The position numbers were made by a program, and so were the translations under genes. Shown in pieces: positions 1 to 6,226 of a DNA stretch of 8,455 nt (the first letter of the stretch is position 1; the number at the start of each line of letters is the position of its first letter). This DNA comes from Candidatus Intestinimonas stercorigallinarum (GTDB lineage Bacteria; Bacillota; Clostridia; Oscillospirales; Oscillospiraceae), in assembly GCA_019115345.1 (NCBI GenBank), contig DXDV01000143.1, forward strand, positions 1 through 8,455, given 5' to 3'. Under the pieces are notes generated by a model. That model was not told where the DNA came from. It ran no database searches and was given only the letters and a program-made list of their open reading frames with translations.

Positions 1-1
1 C

Positions 2-1735
2 ATCCTCTCTCTGATGACGGTGGTGGGCGCCTTCCTGATGAACGCTGTGGTGCGCTATTATCTGGATGATTTCAACAACCGCATGAGCGCCATGTTCTCC
101 GCTCAGGACCTCTACAATGACCTCACCAATCCCTATGAAGGGGAGGAAAACGGGGTGGAGGGCCTCCAGGCCGTGCTCAGGGCCAACATGGGCGAGCTCG
201 GCGTGGACGGCCGGAGCCGGAACTACTTTATTCTCGACGGCACCACGGGCGCTTATCTGGCCGGCTCCGACGACCAGCTGGGCCAGAGCCTGGACAAGAG
301 CCCCAACGTGCTCAGGGCCCTGGCCACCGGCGAGCCCGCCTCCGCCAGCGACATCACCGCCGATTTTATGGATGTGGCCATCCCCATCACCCGGGGAGAG
401 GTCTCCTACATCATCCAGATCTACGACAACCGCCAGACGGTGACCGAGCTCAACAGCTCCCTGTTCATGCTCATCCTTCAGGCCCTCATCTTCGGGCTCA
501 TCTCCTCGGTGCTCCTCTCCTTTCTGCTGGCCAAGACCATGATCACCCCCATCGAGCGCCTCACCGCCGGCGCAAAGCGGGTGGCCTCGGGAGACTTCTC
601 CCGGAAGCTGGAGGTGGCCTCCAAGGACGAGATCGGCGTGCTCACCGCCACCTTCAACTCCATGGCCCGGCAGCTCCAGACCACCATCCGCGAGGCCGAG
701 AACGAGCGCAACAAGCTGGACACCCTCTTCCTCCACATGACCGACGGCGTGGTGGCCTTCAGCCGGGAGGGGACGGTGATCCAGAAAAACCCGGCGGCGG
801 AGGACATGCTGGGCCGCGCCATCCTGCCCACGGACACCTACGGCGGGCTCTTTGGGGAGCTGGCCCCTCTGGAGCAGATCCTCTCCCTGGAGCAGCCGGG
901 AGGGTACCAGGAGGCGGAGCGCACGGTGGGCAGCCGCACCCTGGACCTGCTGCTGGCCCCCTTTGACCAGGAGAGCGGTCAGGGGGGCGTCATGGTGGTC
1001 ATCCACGACGTCACCACCCAGCGCCGGAACGAGGAGATGCGCCGGGAGTTCGTGGCCAACGTGTCCCACGAGCTGCGCACCCCCCTCACCAATATCCGCA
1101 GCTACGCCGAGACCCTGGTGGACGGCGTGGGCGACATCCCCCTGGAGATGGAGAAAAACTTCCTGGGGGTCATCCTCAACGAGTCCGACCGGATGGCCCA
1201 CATCGTCCAGGACCTGCTCACCCTCTCCCGGTTCGACTCCGGCCGCAGCGAGCTCAAGCTGGAGCGTTTCTCCTTCTCCTCCGCCGTCCGGGACATCTAC
1301 AACGCCGTGCTCATGGAGGCCCAGCGCCACGGCCACACCCTCTCCCTGGACCTCGCCCCCGACCTCCCGGAGATCGTGGGCGACCGGGACCGGGTGCTCC
1401 AGGTCATGATGAACGTGGTCTCCAACGCCATCAAATACACCCCCGACGGCGGACAAATCGCCATCTCCGCCGGAAGGAACCCCCTGCGGGTGTGGATGGA
1501 GGTGGCCGACAACGGCATCGGCATCCCAGAGGCCGACCGGCCCCGGGTGTTCGAGCGCTTCTACCGGGTGGACAAGGCCCGCTCCCGGGAGTCGGGCGGC
1601 ACCGGCCTGGGCCTGTCCATCGCCAAGGAGATCGTGGACCGGCACGAGGGCATCATCGCCCTGGTGGACCGGCCCGGTCCCGGCACCACCATCCGCGTGG
1701 AGCTGCCCATCGAGGGACCTGCCCATGGGAAGTAA
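2..1735 (+). CDS. walK: WalK/VicK-type sensor histidine kinase, 5' end cut by window
   Basis: Membrane sensor kinase of the WalKR (YycGF) system, which controls cell-wall hydrolases in Firmicutes. The reading frame is open to the window edge (I-L-S-L precedes the first visible Met at 14), and that Met lies inside a hydrophobic stretch, so the real start is upstream. Numbering from Met14: end of TM1 1-15; extracytoplasmic PDC/Cache-like sensor 17-148; TM2 about 150-172; HAMP 173-225; PAS about 232-340; HisKA with SHELRTP and phospho-acceptor His352; ATPase N box from Asn467 (NVVSNAIKYTP), G1 DNGIGIP 499-505, F box FERFYRV 513-519, G2 GGTGLGL 528-534. All catalytic motifs are intact. About 25-35 residues seem missing compared with the roughly 610 of family members. 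HAMP-PAS-HisKA order and the yycH and yycI neighbours support WalK over another kinase. It overlaps yycH by 11 bases. Confidence 0.93.
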   Translation: MLSLMTVVGAFLMNAVVRYYLDDFNNRMSAMFSAQDLYNDLTNPYEGEENGVEGLQAVLRANMGELGVDGRSRNYFILDGTTGAYLAGSDDQLGQSLDKSPNVLRALATGEPASASDITADFMDVAIPITRGEVSYIIQIYDNRQTVTELNSSLFMLILQALIFGLISSVLLSFLLAKTMITPIERLTAGAKRVASGDFSRKLEVASKDEIGVLTATFNSMARQLQTTIREAENERNKLDTLFLHMTDGVVAFSREGTVIQKNPAAEDMLGRAILPTDTYGGLFGELAPLEQILSLEQPGGYQEAERTVGSRTLDLLLAPFDQESGQGGVMVVIHDVTTQRRNEEMRREFVANVSHELRTPLTNIRSYAETLVDGVGDIPLEMEKNFLGVILNESDRMAHIVQDLLTLSRFDSGRSELKLERFSFSSAVRDIYNAVLMEAQRHGHTLSLDLAPDLPEIVGDRDRVLQVMMNVVSNAIKYTPDGGQIAISAGRNPLRVWMEVADNGIGIPEADRPRVFERFYRVDKARSRESGGTGLGLSIAKEIVDRHEGIIALVDRPGPGTTIRVELPIEGPAHGK

Positions 1736-3104
1736 GAAGCGCCGCCTCATCGAGTGGGGCAAAAACGCCCTCATCGCGCTGCTGGCCCTGTCGGCCCTCT
1801 ACCTGCTGGGCCGGACCCAGCTCTATGAGGAGGGCGCCGCCAGCGGCCGGAGCTGGCTCTCCGGCCTCACCCAGGTCTTTGCCGAGCAGGAGTCCCCCAC
1901 CCCCAGCCAGGTGCTGGGGAACTGGAGCCAGGGCTCCGCCCAGCGGCCGGTCCGCATGGTGGTCCTCAGCCCCCAGGGCAGCGCCGGCATCCAGTACGAC
2001 AACGCCGCCCTGGACAGCCTCTTTTTGGAATTTACCAACCCCCTGGCCGACGCCCTCATCGGAGCGGGAAGCCCCCGGCAGATCAGCCAAGAGGACTTTC
2101 AGGCGGCTCTGAGCGCCCAGCGGCCCGGCGTCTACCTGGATTTTCTGGGCCAGATCCCCCTGGCCAATCTGACGGCCTGGCTCAGCGGCGGACGGACCGT
2201 CAACAGCGCCCTGACCCAGAGCGTCCGCCGGCTCCTCCTGACCCTGGACGATTCCGGCAATGCCCTGCTCTACTTCATCGATGAGAACACGGGCAACTAC
2301 TACGCGGCGGAGACCACCCGGGACCTGGCCGCCCGGCTGGCCCGGTTCGTGGAGGGGGTCTCCCCCAACGGCGCCGCCTTCGCCTTCCAGAGCGGGGACG
2401 CCTACGCCGCTCTGGCCCCATACACGCTGCTGGAAGGCGCCGAAGCGCCCCAGCCGGGGCGCTACGCCGCCGCCAACCCGGTGCCCATCACCGAGAGCGG
2501 GGACGGCTATGGGGAGGCCTTCGCCTCCCTGGTCGAGAGCCTCACCTTCCAGCCCCAGTCCATGTCCTACCGCAGCCGGGACGGGGTGACCATTCAGGAG
2601 GGCTCGGAGCGGCTGCGGATCAGCGATACCGGCCAGGTGACTTACGAGGCCGCCGATCTCACCGACCCCCGCTTCCCCATCCAGGGGCTGAGCCAGGACC
2701 CCACCGAGTGGGAGCTGGTGGGCAGCGCCTGGTCCTTCGTGGAGGAGGTCTTTCAGGTGGGCGCCGCCTCCTCTCTGTGCGGGGACGCCCGGCTGTACAT
2801 CCAGGGCCTGGAGGAGACCGAGACCGGGGTGGCCGTGTGCATCGGCTACCAGCTGGACGGCGCGGCGGTGCTGGTGGGAGAGGAGGGCTCGGCGGCCCGC
2901 ATTGAGATCACCGACGGCGCCATCACCGGCTTCCAGCTCCAGCTGCGGCAGTACACCTATCTGGACGAGGGTCCCCAGGTGCTGCCGGAGCTCCAGGCCA
3001 CCGCCGCCCTGGAGGCCCAGTCGGCCCAAGGCTCCGAGCTGCTGCTCTACTACTACGACGACCTGCGCGGCGGCGAGGTCACCGCGGACTGGGGGGCGTT
3101 TTAG
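1725..3104 (+). CDS. yycH: YycH, membrane regulator of WalK
   Basis: Predicted WalK-associated regulatory protein. In Bacillus subtilis YycH and YycI restrain WalK through contacts of their transmembrane helices, while in Staphylococcus aureus they activate it; which applies here is unknown. The 459-residue product is close to the usual length (about 455). A basic N-terminus (GSKKRR) is followed by a single membrane segment at about residues 13-29 (NALIALLALSALYLLG). The remaining roughly 430 residues, rich in acidic and aromatic residues, should be extracytoplasmic; there is no cleavable signal-peptide site. The ATG at 1725 lies inside the end of walK and has a GAGGGA ribosome site at 1712-1717. 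Sequence identity to characterised YycH is not obvious by eye, so the name rests on topology, length and position between walK and yycI. Confidence 0.82.
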   Translation: MGSKKRRLIEWGKNALIALLALSALYLLGRTQLYEEGAASGRSWLSGLTQVFAEQESPTPSQVLGNWSQGSAQRPVRMVVLSPQGSAGIQYDNAALDSLFLEFTNPLADALIGAGSPRQISQEDFQAALSAQRPGVYLDFLGQIPLANLTAWLSGGRTVNSALTQSVRRLLLTLDDSGNALLYFIDENTGNYYAAETTRDLAARLARFVEGVSPNGAAFAFQSGDAYAALAPYTLLEGAEAPQPGRYAAANPVPITESGDGYGEAFASLVESLTFQPQSMSYRSRDGVTIQEGSERLRISDTGQVTYEAADLTDPRFPIQGLSQDPTEWELVGSAWSFVEEVFQVGAASSLCGDARLYIQGLEETETGVAVCIGYQLDGAAVLVGEEGSAARIEITDGAITGFQLQLRQYTYLDEGPQVLPELQATAALEAQSAQGSELLLYYYDDLRGGEVTADWGAF

Positions 3105-3172
3105 CGCCCCACGCCGCCGGCAGCTCCGGTGTTTCCTTGTCTTTCATGAAATGTCTGTTATCCGGCCCCGGG

Positions 3173-3178
3173 AGGAGG
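3173..3178 (+). promoter_or_regulatory. Ribosome binding site deciding the yycI TTG start
   Basis: AGGAGG, a full anti-Shine-Dalgarno match, lies 10 bases before TTG 3189. It is within a longer GGGAGGAGGTGAGG purine run. It supports TTG as the true start because no other start codon in the yycI frame is nearby. Confidence 0.85.
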
Positions 3179-3188
3179 TGAGGCGGCC

Positions 3189-4031
3189 TTGGAGTGGCCG
3201 AAGCTGAAAAACATCATCATCATTCTGCTCGCCTGCGTCAACCTCTTCCTGCTGGTCCTGGCGCTCCACCGGGAGCATGAGAGCCAGGGCTATTCGGAGA
3301 GCGCCCGGGAGGACGCCATCACCGTGCTGTGGAACGCCTGCCGCATCGAGCTGGACCGGGACCTTTTGCCGGAGGACATGACCCTCCCCGTCATGGTGGT
3401 GGAGCGGGACCCGGAGCTGGAGCGGCAGCAGGCCGCCGTCCTGCTGGGGGAGCTGTCCGACGACGGCGGGGACGCCATGCGCTATGAGGGCGCCCTGGGA
3501 ACGGCCCAATTTTATATCAACGGCGCCTTCTCCGCCGAGTTTCACCCCGGCGCCTATCCGGTGTGCGAGGAGACTCCGGAGGACTTCTCCCTGACCCTCA
3601 TGGAGCGGCTGGACATCGAAGCCCAGGTCGTCAGCGCCGACACCGGCGGCTGGCCGGGCCGGGCCGTGGTGGTGGTCCAGCAGAGCTGGGCGGGCACGCC
3701 CATTTTCGCCTGTACGGCGACGCTGGTCTTTTGGGACGGCGAGCTGCGGGAGATCCAGCGGGACGTGAGCCGCCGGCTGCCGGGCGTCCCGCAGCCGCTG
3801 AGCGACACCCGCTGCCTGGACATGGTCACCCTGCTGCTGGACTTTGCCGACTACGTCAAGCAGAACAGCCGGGTGTGCAGCGCCATCACCGGCTTCACCG
3901 CCGGCTATACCCTGGACGCCCAGTCGGAGCCCACCCAGCTCATCCCCACCTGGCGGGTGACCACCGACAACGGCGCTTACTATTGGAACGCCGTGACCGG
4001 GGAGATCCGCCCGGAGCAGGCGGAGTCCTGA
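3189..4031 (+). CDS. yycI: YycI, membrane regulator of WalK (TTG start)
   Basis: Second WalK-associated regulator. The 280-residue length equals that of B. subtilis YycI. The N-terminus MEWPKLKNIIIILLACVNLF is the family's typical opening (Asp/Glu-Trp, Lys-rich, then one membrane helix at about residues 8-27); the rest is predicted outside the membrane. The start is TTG at 3189: it has an ideal AGGAGG 10 bases upstream (3173-3178), no in-frame ATG or GTG would keep the helix, and the N-terminal match to the family begins exactly there. It is separated from yycH by 84 bases, unlike the overlapping walK/yycH pair. It is the last gene of the operon and is followed 10 bases later by a hairpin. 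No yycJ/walJ follows. Confidence 0.88.
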   Translation: MEWPKLKNIIIILLACVNLFLLVLALHREHESQGYSESAREDAITVLWNACRIELDRDLLPEDMTLPVMVVERDPELERQQAAVLLGELSDDGGDAMRYEGALGTAQFYINGAFSAEFHPGAYPVCEETPEDFSLTLMERLDIEAQVVSADTGGWPGRAVVVVQQSWAGTPIFACTATLVFWDGELREIQRDVSRRLPGVPQPLSDTRCLDMVTLLLDFADYVKQNSRVCSAITGFTAGYTLDAQSEPTQLIPTWRVTTDNGAYYWNAVTGEIRPEQAES

Positions 4032-4040
4032 CATAGATAA

Positions 4041-4082
4041 GGCCCCACCCGCCACAGACGCCGGTCTGTGGCGGGCGGGGCC
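4041..4082 (+). terminator. Hairpin terminator after yycI, probably bidirectional
   Basis: A 19-bp inverted repeat (4041-4059 with 4064-4082, one mismatch, GCCG loop) starts 10 bases after the yycI stop. The bases after it on the + strand (TTCAGCTTGTC) are only weakly T-rich. Read on the minus strand the hairpin is followed by TTATCTAT, so it may also act as a backup stop for the opposing operon. Confidence 0.75.
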
Positions 4083-4093
4083 TTCAGCTTGTC

Positions 4094-4130
4094 AAAAAAC
4101 CTCCGTGAGACGGCAGACGTGCCGCGGAGG
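4094..4130 (-). terminator. Intrinsic terminator of the selenium operon (yqeC to yedF)
   Basis: On the minus strand CCTCCG-CGGCA, loop CGTC, TGCCG, a 5-base bulge (TCTCA) and CGGAGG form a hairpin followed directly by six T and a G (T tract at 4099-4094). This is the classic Rho-independent form. It sits about 176 bases beyond the yedF stop, leaving a structured 3' untranslated region. Confidence 0.75.
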
Positions 4131-4306
4131 CGCGGGGGAGCGCGAGGGGGCGGCAGCCCGCCTCGAATGGGATGACATCCCCCGCAGCCCTTGCAGGCAA
4201 GGGCCGCGGCGAGCAAAGCGAGGACTTTTCCGCCCTGGAGAGGGCGGGAAAGGAACGGGATGCAGGCGTGGGATGCTCCGGCGGGCCGTCCCTCTGGCCG
4301 GTACGG
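4131..4306. repeat. Intergenic tract with consecutive palindromes, possible REP-type element
   Basis: No convincing gene is seen here. Several palindromes follow one another: CGAG...CTCG around GGCGG/CCGCC (4143-4165), GGGATG-A-CATCCC (4169-4181), GCCCTTGC-AG-GCAAGGGC (4187-4204), GCCGCGGC (4203-4210), and an 11-bp hairpin with GGAG loop and one G-T pair (4226-4251). A direct repeat of GCGA flanks GCAAA near 4210. It is transcribed as the 3' end of the minus-strand operon unless that ends earlier. Whether it occurs elsewhere in the genome cannot be seen from one copy. Confidence 0.4.
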
Positions 4307-4906
4307 TCACACCGTCACCACCCGGGCGGCGGTGAGGAGCCGCCCGGCGATGTCGTACATATTGCTCACGACGCCCACCTTGCACTCCTCGGTGAGGCCG
4401 AAGTAGTTGAGGCAGGTGCCGCACACCAGGATCTCGCAGCCCTTGTCCAGAAGGCTCCGCAGGCTGTCGATGACCTGCCCCTCCTCCCCGGCGGGCAGCT
4501 TCACCCCGCCGTTCATGAAGAGGAGGCAGGCCGGGGGCGTGTCGCTCTGGGCCAGGGTGTAGAGGAACATCTTCATCAGGTTCTCCCCCAGCTCCCGGCT
4601 GCCGTCACCGATGAAGTCCTTGCCGATGAACACCGTGGCGCCGCCGGGCGCCGTGGGGCAGCAGACCGCCGGCTCCGGGGCGGGCGCCGCCTTCCGCTCG
4701 CCGGTGATGCGCACGGCGAAGCCGCCCTCCCGGGGGGCGCTGGCCGCCGCCATGCCCTGGCTCACCGCCAGCCGCGTCAGGTTCTCCACGGCGATTTGGT
4801 TGTCCACCAGCACCGTCACGTCGTGCTCGCCGCCGTCCAGGGCCTGCTTGGCCAGGACCACCGGCATGGGGCAGGCTTTGCCCATGGCGTCAATTTCCAC
4901 TGCCAT
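4307..4906 (-). CDS. yedF: YedF, sulfurtransferase-like selenium metabolism protein
   Basis: Probable selenium/sulfur carrier acting with SelD. The 199-residue protein has an N-terminal TusA/SirA-like domain (about 1-72) with the carrier motif CPMP at Cys12-Pro15, a Pro/Ala-rich linker with a Cys pair (82-83), and a C-terminal DsrE/DsrF-like domain (about 90-199) with the Cys-rich strand CEILVCGTC (Cys157, 162, 165). Two-domain architecture and length are those of YedF in Clostridia. The start is placed at ATG 4906 rather than 4936: the family begins with the beta strand VEIDAMGKACPMP, and AGGTGG (4916-4921) is 9 bases upstream. It overlaps the DUF3343 gene by 17 bases and ends the operon. 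Cys12 is coded by a Cys codon, not UGA. The exact biochemical role of YedF is not established. Confidence 0.92.
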   Translation of the reverse strand: MAVEIDAMGKACPMPVVLAKQALDGGEHDVTVLVDNQIAVENLTRLAVSQGMAAASAPREGGFAVRITGERKAAPAPEPAVCCPTAPGGATVFIGKDFIGDGSRELGENLMKMFLYTLAQSDTPPACLLFMNGGVKLPAGEEGQVIDSLRSLLDKGCEILVCGTCLNYFGLTEECKVGVVSNMYDIAGRLLTAARVVTV

Positions 4907-5186
4907 CGCTCTGTTCCACCTTTCCTGTATCCTCATTCCAGAGGACGGGCGTCCCGTCCTCCACCCGGTAGCGCCGGTACGCGTCCGGCGGCACCAGGCC
5001 GTCCTCCAAAGCCCTGCTCAGGGCCGGGCCGTCCCGGTCCTCCACGCGCAGGGAGATGCCGCAGGCGGCGGTGATCTGCCGCAGGGTGGGCATCACCGCC
5101 ACCGGCAGCCGGACCTTCAGGGCCCGCTCCGCCGCCATGGCGGCGTGGGTGCTCTCGAAGGCCAGGAGCTGATAGCTCTCCCTCAC
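4890..5186 (-). CDS. DUF3343 protein, putative Se/S carrier
   Basis: Small 98-residue protein of the DUF3343 family, found beside selD and yedF in Clostridia and thought to carry selenium or sulfur. The core is recognisable: YQLLAFESTHAAMAAERAL (residues 5-23), then LPVAVMPTLRQITAACGISL (27-46). The family's usual Phe-x-Ser-Thr, proline and Ser/Ala-x-Cys-Gly positions are present; Cys42 is the only cysteine and the likely carrier residue. The start is GTG at 5186, whose last two bases and the following A form the selD stop (GTGA, 4-base overlap), so translation is probably coupled to selD; no strong separate ribosome site is seen. The tail after about residue 80 is charged and probably flexible. 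A much longer open frame continues upstream antisense-free but out of the selD frame; it is a shadow of selD and not part of this protein. Confidence 0.88.
   Translation of the reverse strand: MRESYQLLAFESTHAAMAAERALKVRLPVAVMPTLRQITAACGISLRVEDRDGPALSRALEDGLVPPDAYRRYRVEDGTPVLWNEDTGKVEQSDGSGN
4916..4921 (-). promoter_or_regulatory. Ribosome binding site supporting yedF start at 4906
   Basis: AGGTGG on the minus strand, 9 bases before ATG 4906 and inside the end of the DUF3343 gene. It favours 4906 over the in-frame ATG at 4936, which would add ten residues without family support. Confidence 0.65.
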
Positions 5187-6226
5187 GGCTTCACCACAAT
5201 GGAGCAGCCGGCCCGCTTGGCCTCCACATAGCCCACCTGGGCGGCGCAGGGGATGCGGTCCTTCAGAGCGGAGAGGAGCGTTTGGGCGTCCTTCTCCGCC
5301 ACCGCGATGAGAAGCCCGCCGGAGGTCTGGGGGTCGTAGAGGAGGTCCTGGACGGCCAGGGGCACCTCCCCCTCCACCCTGGTGGAGGACCCGGCAAAGT
5401 GGCGGTTGCGGTACATGCCCTCGGGGAGGAGCCCCATCTCGGCCAGGGCCCGCACCCCGGGCAGGAAGGGGATGTTTCCGCTCTCGATGACCACCGTGGC
5501 GCCGCCTCCCCGGGCCATCTCCAGGCTGTGGCCCATGAGGCCGAAGCCGGTGACGTCGGTGCAGCCGCTCACATCGAAGTCCACCATGATGTCCCGGGCC
5601 GTCTTGTTGAGGGCGGCCATCTGCTCCACCGCCCGGCGGTAGAGGTCCGGGTCGGCCAGTCCCGCCTTGGCGGCGGTGGTGGTGACGCCGATGCCCAGGG
5701 CCTTGGTGAGGAGGAGCACGTCCCCCGGCCGGGCCCGGTCGTTCCGGAGGATGCGCCCCGGATGGACGAAACCGGACACCGCCAGGCCGTACTTGGGCTC
5801 CTTGTCCTGGATGGTGTGGCCGCCGGTGATGATGGTCCCCGCCTCGTAGGCCTTCTCGTAGCCCCCCCGGAGGACGCCGTGGACGGCCTCCCGGTCCATC
5901 TGGGGGGAGACGCACATCACGTTGAGGGCCAGCTTGGGCTCGCCCCCCATGGCGTACACGTCGCTGATGGCGTTGGCCGCCGCGATCTGACCGAAGAGAT
6001 AGGGGTCGTCCACGATGGGCGGGAAAAAGTCCACCGTCTGGACCAGGGCCAGATCGTCCGAGAGCTGGTACACCGAGGCGTCGTCGCTGGTGTCGTAGCC
6101 CACCAGCAGCCTGGGGTCGGTGCGGGTGGGCAGCCCCTCCAGCAGCTGGGAGAGGACGCCCGCCCCCACCTTGGCGCCGCAGCCGGCGCACTCGGCCAGC
6201 TTGGTCAGTTGGATGTCCGATGCCAT
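5183..6226 (-). CDS. selD: Selenophosphate synthase SelD (cysteine form)
   Basis: Makes selenophosphate from selenide and ATP, the activated selenium donor for selenocysteine, selenouridine and the Se-containing Mo cofactor. The 347-residue length equals that of E. coli SelD. Visible features: catalytic ECAGCGAK with Cys16 and Lys19; the metal/ATP region GYDTSDDASVY (43-53) and TVDFFPPIVDDP (64-75); NAISDVYAMGG (85-95); a mid-region GCTDVTGFGLMGH; and near the C-terminus YDPQTSGGLL. The active residue is Cys, not selenocysteine as in many clostridial SelD proteins. The start is ATG 6226, with GGAGGAG 7 bases upstream; an in-frame ATG at 6256 would add ten poorly supported residues. It overlaps yqeB by 22 bases and the DUF3343 gene by 4. 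No selA, selB or tRNA-Sec gene is in the window. Confidence 0.97.
   Translation of the reverse strand: MASDIQLTKLAECAGCGAKVGAGVLSQLLEGLPTRTDPRLLVGYDTSDDASVYQLSDDLALVQTVDFFPPIVDDPYLFGQIAAANAISDVYAMGGEPKLALNVMCVSPQMDREAVHGVLRGGYEKAYEAGTIITGGHTIQDKEPKYGLAVSGFVHPGRILRNDRARPGDVLLLTKALGIGVTTTAAKAGLADPDLYRRAVEQMAALNKTARDIMVDFDVSGCTDVTGFGLMGHSLEMARGGGATVVIESGNIPFLPGVRALAEMGLLPEGMYRNRHFAGSSTRVEGEVPLAVQDLLYDPQTSGGLLIAVAEKDAQTLLSALKDRIPCAAQVGYVEAKRAGCSIVVKP

Noticed and set aside
1653..3029. Long open frame (458 codons) on the minus strand opposite yycH
   Set aside because: Gly/Ala/Leu/Gln-rich low-complexity translation with no domain, antisense to a gene with good topology and ribosome site; such frames are common in GC-rich DNA.
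3093..3110. Hairpin GGGGCG/CGCCCC over the yycH stop as a terminator
   Set aside because: Only 6 bp and no T tract after it; yycI is probably cotranscribed.
3151..3207. 18-codon frame ATG 3151 to TGA 3207 as a leader peptide for yycI
   Set aside because: No ribosome site before it, and it overlaps the yycI start out of frame; nothing supports translation.
4172..5074. Plus-strand open frame of 300 codons over the intergenic repeat and antisense to yedF
   Set aside because: Composition is that of antisense GC-rich frames; it starts in the palindromic tract and passes through the convergent yedF gene.
5187..6191. Upstream 330-codon extension of the DUF3343 frame across selD
   Set aside because: Arg/Gly/Pro-rich translation in a wrong frame of selD. 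The real DUF3343 protein begins at GTG 5186, where family similarity begins.
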